DNA of 64,000 nucleotides from Burhinus oedicnemus (taxonomy: Eukaryota; Chordata; Aves; Charadriiformes; Burhinidae): the NCBI GenBank assembly GCA_008921705.1, contig VFFE01007030.1:1035201-1099200 (forward strand). Direction: 5' to 3'. Of the stretch, positions 37,248 through 50,078 are shown one piece after another (position 1 is the stretch's first letter; each line of letters starts with the position of its first letter). The notes under the pieces are model-generated. The model saw only the letters and a program-made list of their open reading frames with translations. It was not told the DNA's origin and did not search any database. The position numbers were made by a program, and so were the translations under genes.

Positions 37248-40200
37248 AATTTGCATGTTAAAAAGCAGCAAAAAGCAGGAATAGGAACAGACAGTATTTC
37301 CAGCAGAGGGAAAGAAAGACTAGACATATATGGATGAACACCATAGCAAACAATTCTGAAAAAAATGCAAACCAGCAACACCACCTAGCTTTTCATCCAC
37401 GCAGAACACAGACAAACCATTTGAGGCAGGCAGTTACAACAGAAACAAAAATATGAAAAGAAAACCCTTTACAGGAGGAAGAATATATGAAATTCAACAA
37501 TGAAATTGAAACTATTAAACATTGTGAAGTATGCACTAGTACAAAGTAAGAAAACCATGAGTAATCACACTGCTGTGAGTGCAACATTGCACGAGAAGCA
37601 TGCTGGTTGATGGATTGGGGTCAAAAATGCTCAGCACCTTTCAGATTCAAGTCCCTGGAGCCATTTCAGTTTAGGAAAAGTCCAAAGTAAGTACAAGCAG
37701 GTGGAGACCCCATCTTGCTCTGAAAAAAGCATATATAAATTGTTTCTATTGTACTGCTCTCCGTCTTGGCATTTACCTACTTAGAAACAAGAAAATACAT
37801 TCCAAAGCCCTACCATGCTAAACTACTCATAAAACACTCCCTGCAGAAGTTTCTGTTTCTCAGGTGCTTGGAAGCAAGGAAATGCACAAATCGACAGACA
37901 GCTCTTGCCACTGTACACAAACCTGTTAAGTTAGCCACACTGCCGAAGCTTTAAATCATCGACTTACTCAAGACAACCAACTTCACCAAATCTGTGAAGA
38001 ACCTTGTGCCTAAAAATGAATATAAATGAAACAATAGTTTCCCTACTCTGCCTTCTGCTGTTACTCATCACTAGACTCATCTTGATATACGGCACAGTAT
38101 AAAACAATACCAATTTAAAAAACAGGGAAGCGTTTTTAAATGTGCAATAGTTAATTGAGTTCAAGTCAGCTGCAAAAAACCCAAGTAATTGCAACTGTTT
38201 CAAAAGCATATATTACTTCCACAATATAAAAAATTGAATTTTGAAGTCAGGCTTTCCATCTGAAAGTGAAATTTTCATTAAACAACTGTGTTTTAAAAGT
38301 AATACTTTATCAAAAATCTAGAGGTTAGGCATAAATCTTCCGAAGAGTACTGAAAGTCAGAACACTCATAAGTATTTTTGAGCAATAAGTGAGCAAGATT
38401 TTAATAAAAAGATAAACTTGAAAAGTCACTTCATACCAAATACAAAGTTCCTAAACACCAGAGCTATGTGAACAACTGCTAGCCAATCTTATATCAAAAA
38501 TTAGACCAACTAGAATTAGAGGTCAGGGAAAAAAAGGAAAAACAAAAAAGAGAGAGGGAATAAAAAAGAGAAAACTTTTTTCTCTTCAGTATGAAGAAGA
38601 AAAGATCTTGTTTGGACTGCATGAGATGTTCTAACTGAACCAAAGACAACCATTTATATATCCCTGCTGTGAACCACTTCTAGACTCCTTTCATAGACTC
38701 TCTCCCTGCTCCACTTGTCCAAAATAGCTGGTGTGTATCTTGCAGTTTTCAGCTGTTTGGTAGGCAGCTCATTAAATCAGAAAAATGGATGACTTGGATT
38801 AATTTAACGTCAGTACTGGTATCATTCCTCTTTACAGGGGAAAAAAACCCATCTTAATATTGTCTTAATACAGTATCCTAATAATATTTATGTCAGTTCT
38901 CATCCCTCTGAGTGGAGGAAAACATTTTGTCAGATCTCTCTTCTGATCTAAGATACAGTATATTTAAAGGAAATGCTTCATCATCTCCTTACTATTTTGT
39001 TCACATTGAAACTTCTGAATATTTAAAACTACTTAGTGAATTTGATACAAATTACAAGTAATTTTATCTCTTCCAGAACCACACTTCTAGTGAATGATTC
39101 ACCAAAAAAATATTAGCCCAATTCTGTTTAGCATAATTGTCATACAAAAACCCAGAAGCCTAAGACAGAGAATACAAAAGAAAAAAACCAACCTGCTTTT
39201 AAGCTATATTTTCCTATCAGGAGAGAAAGTCAGGCCCATACATCAGTTTGAAGCAGTGAAGAAGTGTTTATCTGTTGAATACTTCTTTGCTAGGAAGGGT
39301 ACATGTCAGTACGAGGCTACGCACATTAGGAAAAATCTTTTGCTTTGGTAACAGAAAAGATTGCTAGGTCAGCAAATATACTTAGTATTTTACTTTGCCG
39401 AGAACAGCTGCAATGACTCCAGTACAGGGGAGTAAGCAGGAGAGGGAAGAACTTCACCATTTAACTGAACCAACTAAAACACGCAGCCACTAAACAGAGA
39501 AAACATGATGGCCTTTATCAACCACAGCAATCTCCCTATACATACTTTTATTACTTTCTGTAACCTCCTTGGAGATTTTGAAAAAATGCTAAAGTTAAAA
39601 ATTAAACAGGAATTTGGGACATACTATATTTGAGGAGATTACAACTTACTTCATTTAGCATAAATAAAAAGATGGAGGTTTTCTAAGCAAGAACAAATTT
39701 CATGTTATCTTTCATCCTCCATCATCGTTTCAAATACAGCTAAATTAAGCAGCAATGTATTTAACATGCAATTTTAGACTCTTTCAGAACTTCAGGTAAA
39801 TGTGATATTTTACTAAGTAACTACACAAAGCAGCAGGCAAGACTCCTCTGCAACAAGACTATGTTCCCTTATTCTATAACTGGTGAAATAATTCCTAATT
39901 ACACTTTATACATATAAATTTCAAGACTGTAATTGCTATGTATAGATTTAATACTATATATAACATTCATTTTTTCTCGTTTACTTACATAATATGTACA
40001 AAATGCAGTAAAAAAAAGAAGTTCCTGACAAAAATCTTGAAAAAATACTTTCCTTTAAAAACATAAAATCTATTTATGAATCCTTAGTTACTTCTGTTAT
40101 CACCTGCTGAGCAGTCAAGACTGAGTAATTAGCACTAAACTCTCCACGCCCCCTCCAAAAAAATAGCGGCCTCTATAAATGAATGGTGATGTAATGTTAA

Positions 40201-40854
40201 ATACTCATGTCAAAGTTTATTTCTACCCACCCAAGGCTGGCCTACCTACTGGCAGATGCATCAGAAAAAAGCAAGCAATGAATTAACAAAGCAAACTCAA
40301 TGGCTATCTGCAGAGCAGTTGCACTTCTTTTTCTGTAACATACCTTGCTGTGTTTTTAACATCCACGTTGTTTGGATACTGATATTTTATATTAATATTT
40401 AATTAAGGGCATAGCTAAATACAAACCCTATTCATACGCAAGTAAATACTTATTTTCAGTCACACCCATCACCCTACTGACTGAGACTATTTAGACGGTC
40501 AGTTAGACAGCTGCTTCAGCTAAGATTGCAGCACTGGTTTTGCTCCTTTGATTTGACACAGGTCAAACTGATGCAAAGGCAATAATCTCAAAGAGAGTAC
40601 ACCTACAGTATGAGTGCATCTGCCTTTCCTTTTGAAGCAGCTGAAGGTTTGTATCCAGAGAATTTGGTATATTCAAAACAAAAATTCACTTAAAACAGCC
40701 AAGAAGATTGAAAAAGTGCTTTGTATTGTGAAATGACAGTAACACTTCTTTCTACACCCTTTCCTAGATGACTTGTAAAGATATAAACTATCTCCACATG
40801 CCTTCATTTAATGTTTATTTTTTCATCACTCATCTAAAAGGAGAAGTAAAATGT

Positions 40855-41260
40855 ACACAGTGAGAGTGAACGCGTTTGCATTTGCCGCCAAAATAGGAAA
40901 AAAAATTGCTGTTTCCTGCAATAACAAATATGTCACAAGGAACCTATAATTTGCTGTTATTTTTATAAACCTGCTTGTAACATAGGATAGAGTTTGATAT
41001 TTACCTGATTAGCAATTGCGCTGGTCTTAGAGTGCTTTTAATTTCAATTAGAATAGCTGTTTGGCTGACTAACATTTTAGTTTTTTAGATTCTGAAAGAA
41101 CATATTCAGAGGATAAAGACATGAAAGTATGTTATTTAAATTTCCAAATATTTTGAAATTTTACTGTGGAGACACTGAATGTCACCTCCCTTTAATAGCA
41201 CATATTTATAACTGACACTAGTTGTAGCACTGTATTTACTGGCGTTAGAGCTTATGACAG
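40855..41260. promoter_or_regulatory. weak candidate conserved noncoding block
   Basis: About 400 bases lack simple repeats or transposon matches. They contain homeodomain- and POU-like words (GTTTGCATTTGC, TTAATTTCAATTAG, TTATTTAAATTT) and two CpGs near the left edge (GAACGCG). The texture resembles a conserved enhancer, but without alignment this is a guess. Confidence 0.18.
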
Positions 41261-44200
41261 AAAAAAGGCAATTAAAGAAAAAGGACATATCTTCTGTTTT
41301 TCAAAACACATGACTTAAAAAACCTCAAGTATACATTCCTATTAAATGCATATTCTTACATGCTAAGCATAGGATGTAACACTGAAAAATCCAACAAGTT
41401 CTTACAATCAATAGGGCTCACTTTGCAAGGTATATCCCTTCTGAAACGGGTTGAGAATAAGAAATACCAGAATACTGCATCAATAGAACTTAAGTTCCCG
41501 CTAGAACATACTACAAAATAGCAGAAGTTTTGTATAAATACTACGTTCAGAAAATACGCATGGTACAGACAGTGAAACACAAATCACAGATTTAATGTTA
41601 GATACACAAGGGAAATGTTAAAAACAAAGAATCAATAGTTTGAAAAATACATAGAGATTAAAACCAATGCCATAAAAGTAGTAGGAATAAAGCATCTGCA
41701 TGCTGCACACTGTCAGTACTTCTCAGTATCAAGGTACAGATAAGAAGAAAAAATGGAAAGTAATTTGCTACTGCAGTTCTCAACATGAACAAAGAACATA
41801 TCAAAAAACAGATCAAGAAAGTAATTGAAGGATGGCTGATTCCTACATAAGACATATACATTAAAGGTCAGATAGCAAACCCATATGGGAAACTGTGGGA
41901 GGTAACAGAGAGATTCCTTTATCAAGACCATACCCTTGATGAATTTGGTACAAACTACCAAACAAGAAGTCAGCTTTATCTGCTGACAGTATCAATAGAA
42001 ATGAATATAATTATAATAATATGATAATATCTTGATAACTTCACAGCCTGAAAGATGCTGTCTTCTGTCTGAAAATAATGACACCAATCTACAACTTCCT
42101 CGTACTCTGCACATGGTAGCCCCTAAATCAAAAGGAGCATTGTGACATAGGAATTTGGGGGGTAGGGGATTCACACTCCAGTCAACAGTAAATATTCTCC
42201 TCTTTTGCCTTCATGATTTCTCAGGGGTAGGGGGAAGAAGAGAGAGATTTTTTACAAAATCTGTTATTGCATAACTGATTTAAACATCAAAGTTTCTCTA
42301 AAACTCAAAGCCTGTATCTCAATGACTGGAACAGAATCTTCAGCTGTTTTAAAAAACAGGTAGTTTTGAGCATCACAGAAAGGACGAGGGAAACCCTAAC
42401 TTCTCCTTTTTTCATTTGTGAGCCTGTGGAAACACAGTATCTGAAAGAACAAGGTATGCAGATGCTGAATGGTGTTTCTGGTCATGCCTACTTCGGGCAT
42501 GACTTGAGGACTGCGGGAAGATGCATTTCAGTTGCCTGCTCCATGCCAAGGGAGCATTAGACTACATTTGGCAGAAGTTTCTCTCCAAAATCCAGCTCAT
42601 GGAAACAGCAGCTTCTCAAACTGGCCCTTGCAGGTTGTTAGGAGACAAAGCCTGACTCTTGAAATTCCCAGATCCATCTGTCAACCTAGACTGCCAACAC
42701 ATACAGTTGATCATGGATGATGAATGCAACGTTTACAACATTGGTATCAAAACAGCAGGGAAAAACTGCTATGAGTCGGTTTTGTTTGTTTTCAAAGAGG
42801 CTCTTTTTTAACTTGTTTTTTTCTTAGAAATTAAACTGGGATCCATAGTGTAAATACTTGAGATGCCTGGCATCTCAATTTATCCTTGCGTCTTTCTCAT
42901 GCCATTCCTAAACTTGGCTCAAAATTCCTAAAGTATCATTCTTCTCTCACATGTGAGTCAGGATCTCCATATTTAATACTATTATTAATCATCTTCAATG
43001 CACTACCTTCACATTGAGGTGACTCTTTCATTATAGGAACGTTTATTTTAATAGGCCATTACAGGCATGCATAAAAATATAAATAGATTTTCCTCTTATG
43101 TGAGCTATGACATGTTTCAGGTGTCATTCTAGACAATTAAAATTCAATTGGGTCATCCCAAAGGCCTGTCTAAACCTGATCAAAATTTGGCTTCTTTATT
43201 TATTTTTGTTTTAATTAACAATACACCTAGATTGTTTTTCAGGACTTCAAAAAAGTTTTGAAGAACACCTGAGATCACTAACAACATTAATCAAGATCTA
43301 TATGTAATTTAAAAGAAGTTTTACACCTAAAACATATGCTATAAAATTATACAACTTCTGATTGAAATTGCTATAATTAAATCCTACGGTTGCTAAGTAG
43401 CCAATTGAAATTATGTGGAGAAAATTTCAACATGTGGCTGGCTGCTCCGAGTGTTGACATCCGAACGCTGTAGCCAGTTTTAAGCTTAGGATGAGTTCTT
43501 TAAAACAATAGTAATAATGCTCCTGGCCTCAGTGACCATGCACAGTCAGGAAATACTTCCTGCTTCTTTAGAAACTGTCTACTTGAATCATACTAGAAAC
43601 CTACATGAAACCAGTCAGAGATGAGAAGGAAAACGGCAATGACAGAGAACGCTTGCCTGACTAATTAATTTCTTTTTGTGGTGGTTGGAAATCTAAATCT
43701 TCAAATACCCACTCCTACTCAGCCTACATACTTGCCTTTTCATGGCTGAAATATTCCTCCTTGTCACTAAGAGGCATAAAACTAAAACAGTATTTTTTTT
43801 TAATGTTATTGCATAAGTACAATGCAAAGCAAACATGTCAATGTCTCATCTGAAAATAACACATTTTTTTTCAGCAGAGAGTAGGACTCCAAGTTGAACT
43901 TGGGCTGAAGAGAGTGGGAAATCTCGTAATTTCAGGATGACGGGCCAGGGTCATGGTTTGAGCTAAGATTTTAAAATTAAGTTGAGCACTCAGGAAAAGC
44001 AGCTGAAGATCAAATGATAACTAAAGCCTGATCTGCACAGTTTCTGCACTTTTTTTGTTGTTGGATTTTGCATTTTATTTTCTCCCTTACTGGAATACAT
44101 GTATCATCTGCATCATCTGCAGCTACTACCATTTGAGAGATTCTGAAGTGCAAGATGCCCAATACTTATTCTCCTGAATATCATTAGTATTTTCATGCCT

Positions 44201-46099
44201 ACAAAACATAACTCACATTACAAAGCTGCACCATGCTACTTACATTGATTATAAACCAATCTATTTAGAAGTGAACAGGACTTATGACAAAATCTAGCCC
44301 TTATGGTCTCTGAGAAAGAAAAAAAACCAAAAATGCTTAGGCTATCTTCATATGAATGCCAAGAAAACAAGGTGGCAATTAATTTTGAAAACATAAAGTA
44401 CAGTAGGAAATTTTAAAAGTGACCTTTTGTTGGAGGGAATTACATACTGAAACATGTCTAAAATTTAGTCTGAAATGCCAGTATTTATTATTGATTCTCC
44501 TATAAATTTAGCTTAGGAAATGAATATACATCTACTTAAGAAAAATATTTCAAAATAAATAATGGTGTTTTCTCACTTGATTTGGTACAGTCTTGTGAGT
44601 CAGGCAACCAACAGGCAATATAGATAGTCTCACAATTTACATACTGTGCAGAAAGCAAAGAATACCTATTTTTAACTGACCATTACTTTGTGACAATGAT
44701 TCAGTGAATGCTCAGATTAAAAAAAAACCAACCGAACACCCAACATACTTCTAAAGAATCAGTTGCTTCAGCATATAAACTCTCTTCAGGCTGTGAAACT
44801 TGATGGGATAGACATATACATGTATATGTATTTCCCCCCTTTCCATACATATAACAGACTTGACACTCATCAAACTTCAGATAAATGCAACAGGCGGGTT
44901 AATTAAAAACTCTCTTTTGGCCCCATAGTTACACACTTTATATGAACAGAAGTGAGAGCTGTGCTCATGCTCTGTGAGGGATTGCTAAGAAGTTACACAT
45001 CACCTAGCTCAGTAGGTCTTAGATTTTGATGGCCTTATCCTGAGCACATTCTGGCAATGCAGGAACCAAATACAGATTCTTTGAAACCAACTGATGTCAC
45101 TTTGTTGAGCTGCAAGGTTGGGAAGCAGTGTGTAACTCCTGCAAGGACAGAAACTAATCCAGAGTTTGAGGGGCAGGGGCCATGCATTATGGACTCATAA
45201 CACTGAGGCCTAACAAAGACTCTGAGGTTTCAAACAGGGGTTTTTTTGCTATGCTCTTTGCTTCAAAACCTTAGCATGGCTTTTTGACAGATCTCTTTCT
45301 AGAAGGGAATGCCCAAAAAGGCTAGGTGACTTTTTGTACCTTTGAATGGCCATGACTGCGATGTAATTTTTAAACACAATTTAGTGTTTTATAAGAACAG
45401 ACCTCTAATGAGATACTTTTGAGAACTTAATATTCTCTGTAACCAACAAATACTTACGTTAACCTTTTCTCAATGGAATGCATGTGCAAATAGTACTAGC
45501 TAAAGACATACCATTCATATATGTACTCATTTAAAAGAAATTAAGAAAGAACATTAAAGATGCTGCTACTAAGCATCATTTGCTTGCTTGCACAAAAGAA
45601 ATACAGTATAAACTTGAAGTGCATGCTTGACTTTTTTCCTGTCAGGTTCCTCCCTCATTCAGTGAAGTTAAAGATATTCAAAAGTGGGTTTATTTCTCAT
45701 AAGTAAGGTGTAGCTCCAGGTCGTATTTTAATACGTATCACTCAAATCACACAATAAAAATAAAAAAAAAATTTCCCAGAGGATTATTTCTCTGGTGCTC
45801 TCACATTAGAAGCTATACTTTCCAGAAGGATAACTACTGCATCTTTACAACACTGCTTTTTAGATAAGCCTCAATTTCATGGCTAAGAAAACGAAATACA
45901 GAGAAAACTCAGGGTAAAACTGCTGTGTTGGGTTTTTCAGCATTTTCAACAATATTGCATTTTAAAATGACCAAAGAATACTTTAAACAGTTTCATTTAC
46001 ATCCATGAGAACTCAGTGCTGCTGCGTATTTAGCACATGGTGTCACAAGGCAGGCGCTCAAAACATGAGGCACACATGTTTAATGACCACCTTTTAACA

Positions 46100-46215
46100 T
46101 TTTGATTGAAGCGACTTACCCAAAACCACGTGTGAACTGTGTGGCAGATGCAGGAAGAGACTCCTGTCTGCCATTCAACTTCTATAAAAATGAAGCCATA
46201 CGTCTGCAACCTCTT
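46100..46215 (+). mobile_element. MIR-like SINE fragment
   Basis: The string 'gaagcgacttacccaaaaccacgtgtgaactgtgtggcagatgcaggaagagactcctgtctgcc' follows the end of MIR-like SINEs ('aagtgacttgcccaaggtcacacag...gtggcagagc.aggatt.gaac.ccag.tct'). A piece at about 45875-45910 ('tttcatggctaagaaaacgaaatacagagaaa') resembles the segment that normally precedes it. The two may be one element split by an insertion. Confidence 0.45.
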
Positions 46216-48095
46216 ACCTCTCACTACATTTCATATTCTGAATCAAATTAATTAAGAATCTGACAGACAGCAACTTGGTTCACAAGGCAGACTAAATGCT
46301 CTCCTACTCAACAGTCAAGTTTATCCTGCACACTTCAGGAAGAGGATACAGCAGGAAGATGTTACTTGACTTAAAAATATCACAGTGCTTATGAATTAGA
46401 GGTTCTTCTACAGTAAATAAAGTTGTTGGTGAATTTTCTTATGTTTGTTGTTCTTATTTATTTACTGTGACATTTTTTTAGAAATCAAAATTCAGGTGTT
46501 GAAAAAGCCTAACTGTTTTATCTAGTGTAATTATACAATTTCTAATCTAGGTCTTGAGCAAAGCTGACACCTTTGGGCTCACAAAACACATAAAGGATTA
46601 GAATATGTGGCAGTAGGTGAAAGCTTATCTTCTGCATGCACTGCCTGGGGCTCCTTTCCTCTTTATTCATAGCCAGCTTCTCTCCCTCACCCTTAAAAAC
46701 ATGGAACAGCAGAAGAGCACATCTATGGTGCTGCAGTCAACTTTCTGCCCAAGTCTCTTTGCAAAAGAATTAATTCTCTAAAAATGAGCAGCAGAACTCC
46801 CAGGCAAAAAACAGGCATTAAGAGTATGTTGATATGGTAGACAATAGATTTCTGGGAACTTGTTATCAAACATGAGTGGATCATTTTATCAGAAACATTT
46901 CCAAACGTACTTCAAACTTAGGCAGACAACCAGCACTGGAAATTTCAGATCAAACTTTTAAATTCTACAAATTCTACAAATGAAAACAAAATGAAAACAG
47001 AACCTCATAATAGAAACTGTTGAACTACCTCCTTTATCATTATTTTTCTTATCTAGACAATAGATGTATATTAAATGTGGGCACAAACAAAAGTCTATCA
47101 TTAACGTAAACACACATTTTTACTTGGAACCCCAACGTATTCTCCACCATAAGCTCTCTAACTATCATTGTAAGATAGGCAGGCTAGGCAAAAACATGGC
47201 ATAGCCATGGACCACATTTCACTACAGCCAAAATTTAAGAAACGCTTCCTATTACAATATTCCTCATACCAAAATACGAGTGATGCCTTATTTTGAGCCC
47301 TTCCTATAACATCTGGATATAGGACTATCTCATAACACATATAAATCCTGCATAATTGTGTATATGTGGGAATCATATATTACAAACAGTCTTAGAACTG
47401 GATTTTCCATTTCACTTCTTCAAACTATGTTCCATTCCTTAATGCTTTCCACTTTAGAACAGAATCCACTTTCCTAAACTTCCCACAGACCAAAAGCTTG
47501 AAAACATTTGTAATTTAGTATAAAAGAGCTACTTTTGACAAAATTAAAGGGTTGGGTATGGTTGGTGGTGTGGGGTTTTTTCATTGCATAAAATTTTAAA
47601 ATTGAAGTAAAAAGTTGGCTTGAAACACCAAATCAAAGCTAGTCGGTACACATTTTCAACTTAGCAAAACAGGCAGGAATAGAGCTGAATTTCTGATTCA
47701 AAACAGAATTTAATTTTAGACACCTTTGTGTGGATGTTTCACTTCCAATGAATTGGCATTTTTAAACGGAAAAACATTCCATCAGAAAATTTCCAACCAG
47801 TTTTAGTACTTACTTAATAGACACATGCAAAATTTCACTCCTGTCTTTCTCTTGTCTGTTAGGAATTACTTCCAGACACATCATATTACCTCAAGCCTTC
47901 ATCAACTGCTTTTCAGCTGCAGAAACCTCTGTATATAAAAACTACCTGCAGCATTATGGACATGAATATAATTTCATTAGACTTGGGACAGCCCTCAGTG
48001 GGCCACAAAAGTCTATTTCAACAAAGAATAACAATTAAAACATGGTCATATTTAACAAAACCCCAAACCAACAATCACCATGCATAAGATGATTT

Positions 48096-48147
48096 AAAAA
48101 AAAAACAAAAAAACAAAAAAACACAAAACACCAAAACAAAACACATC
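48096..48147. repeat. A/C-rich low-complexity tract
   Basis: Runs of A separated by single or double C (AAAAAACAAAAAAAC-type) over about 50 bases. Confidence 0.85.
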
Positions 48148-49957
48148 AACGCGTTTTATATCTTTTGCTGTTCTATGTGTTCACAACACTGATTATAGAA
48201 GCTTTTACCAGATGCTAGGAAATTTTTGCTGGTATGTGTTCAAGTGAAATGACTTCCAAAATAAGAGACAATCTGGAGGTTAATAAAAAAAATGCCACCT
48301 TCATAAGTTTCCACAAATAATAAACTTAAAACATCAGATAATTTCCAGCTATCAGATATTTCAGTACTTCAGTTTACTGTGGGTTTTTTTTCTGAGGCAT
48401 ATTCAGAGAAATGGCTAAAGGAACTGTAATGGCCTTCTGGGACAGGAAGACTAAGGTCTCTGTAAAAAATGTTAAATTAATTTTTATAGTGATGCGAAGT
48501 CAGGGAAGGGTTGTTAAGGGATGGCCTCTTGCCACAGGGTGGAGTTTTGTTTTGGTATCCTTTTAGAGTCTGCAGGTGTTTGGCAGGAGCTGAAATCAGG
48601 GCCAGCTGTGATATTTCAGCTCCGATATTTCCCTCCCCATATTTCTCAGAAGTGATGCATCAGGGTGATGTCTTACACCTGATGTACTCAACTTGTGTGG
48701 TATGACTAACTGCTTTGAGACGGGGTGGGGGGAAAAAGTACCACTGCGTGGCTTTCATATTTATTTTCAGCTGGCAGCATTCATATAGTAAAATTCATCA
48801 AAATCAATGGATTTAATCTGGTAAAACGTCAGATAACAAACAATTTATTAAACTATTAAACTGCTTGTAATATTTCTGGGTTGTTTTGTTGCTTCTTATA
48901 TATGCCAGCCATTTAATTAAAGTAATAACACTGTATAAGAACTGTGAAAGAAATTACATTGTGAAAAAGGGGAGGGTAATGTTTTAAAGAAAACAAAAAA
49001 CCTTTCCGTCTCCTAACTTAACCAGCAAAGATCTTTGTTCTTTCATACTTAGCTGCAGTACAGTGCGTACCTGGTTTTGTTTTATCTTTTGGGAGAATTT
49101 GTATAGTTTCTATTAAAAATGGTATTCTCTTTTAAGTTTGTTTTGTTTGGAAAACCTCAAACCACATTGTATTTCATACACATGTTCCCCAGGGTATGTT
49201 AAATGGGACCATACTGAGGTCACTAGTAAGTTTTTAAAACATTTAAGAATTCCTTTAATGTTTGTGCTATCTTGGCCTGGTTAACAGAACACATTTTTTA
49301 AAAAATAGCTTGAAAAAGTTTGACTATAAAAAGCTTCATTAAAATAGTCTATACTGTACTTTTAAGAGTTTGTGAGAACTTTTACATTCTTTCCTCCCTC
49401 TCATTTTTAAGAAAATTGTTCCCTTAACTAGCAAATCCGCTCCTCTTTCTCTCAGCCTTTTTATCCATACATGCACAAGTACACATATACTTCTATCCAC
49501 AGACTGATTGACTTAGCAGTACAAATGCCTGTGGTATTCATTTTAACTTCACAAATGAATAAAAGATTATAATCAGTGGGAAAAGTGGATGTTTCACTCC
49601 ATTCATGGAAAAAACAGTATCAGCTGGCACTCCAACTTGGTAAAAAAAAGTCATGTTTTTTGGCAGCTCACTTGGAGTGATTGAAGCTGTTAATGATATT
49701 AACAAAATTGTCCTGGGATCAAAAATGTGTTGTTTTATCTCAGTTTATAGAAGAAGTTATACAAACCACTCGTGGTCTTAAGAGTTCTGAGGTCCTTTTA
49801 GTTAAAATAAAATAAAATTTAAAAACACAACCCACCTGTAGCTGGTTAAGTTGCATTAGACCATTTCAGTCATCTCCTTTACTTGTCTTCCCTATCTCCT
49901 CAGACTTGCTTCCATTCCTCCCTTGCATTATTCCAACCCCCTCCCAGGATTTCTGTC

Positions 49958-50078
49958 TTCGGCTGGTACCAGCCCGGTGCACCCTTTGCAGCAGCATTAC
50001 TGACAGCTGAGCTGGCTTATGTTTTGATGATTGTTGACGTCCACGCAGTGCGTCTTCGTCACTAATGGTGCGAGACTG
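49958..50078. promoter_or_regulatory. small CpG cluster in AT-rich intron
   Basis: Seven CpG dinucleotides lie within about 115 bases (TTCGGC, CCCGGT, GACGTC, CACGCA, TGCGTC, TTCGTC, TGCGAG) in a region where CpG is otherwise rare. GACGTC matches a CRE-like core. Open frames of 60-71 codons cross it on both strands. It may be a small conserved element, an unrecognised exon on the minus strand (AG before 50067 could act as an acceptor) or a chance cluster. No protein match was recognised. Confidence 0.3.

Larger units (their letters stand above)
36746..46099. other. noncoding stretch
   Basis: No exon or RNA gene was recognised. It contains an A/C-rich low-complexity tract at 37178-37247 and a weak candidate conserved block at about 40855-41260. 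Frames of 60-90 codons here are AT-rich and without known domains. Confidence 0.5.
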
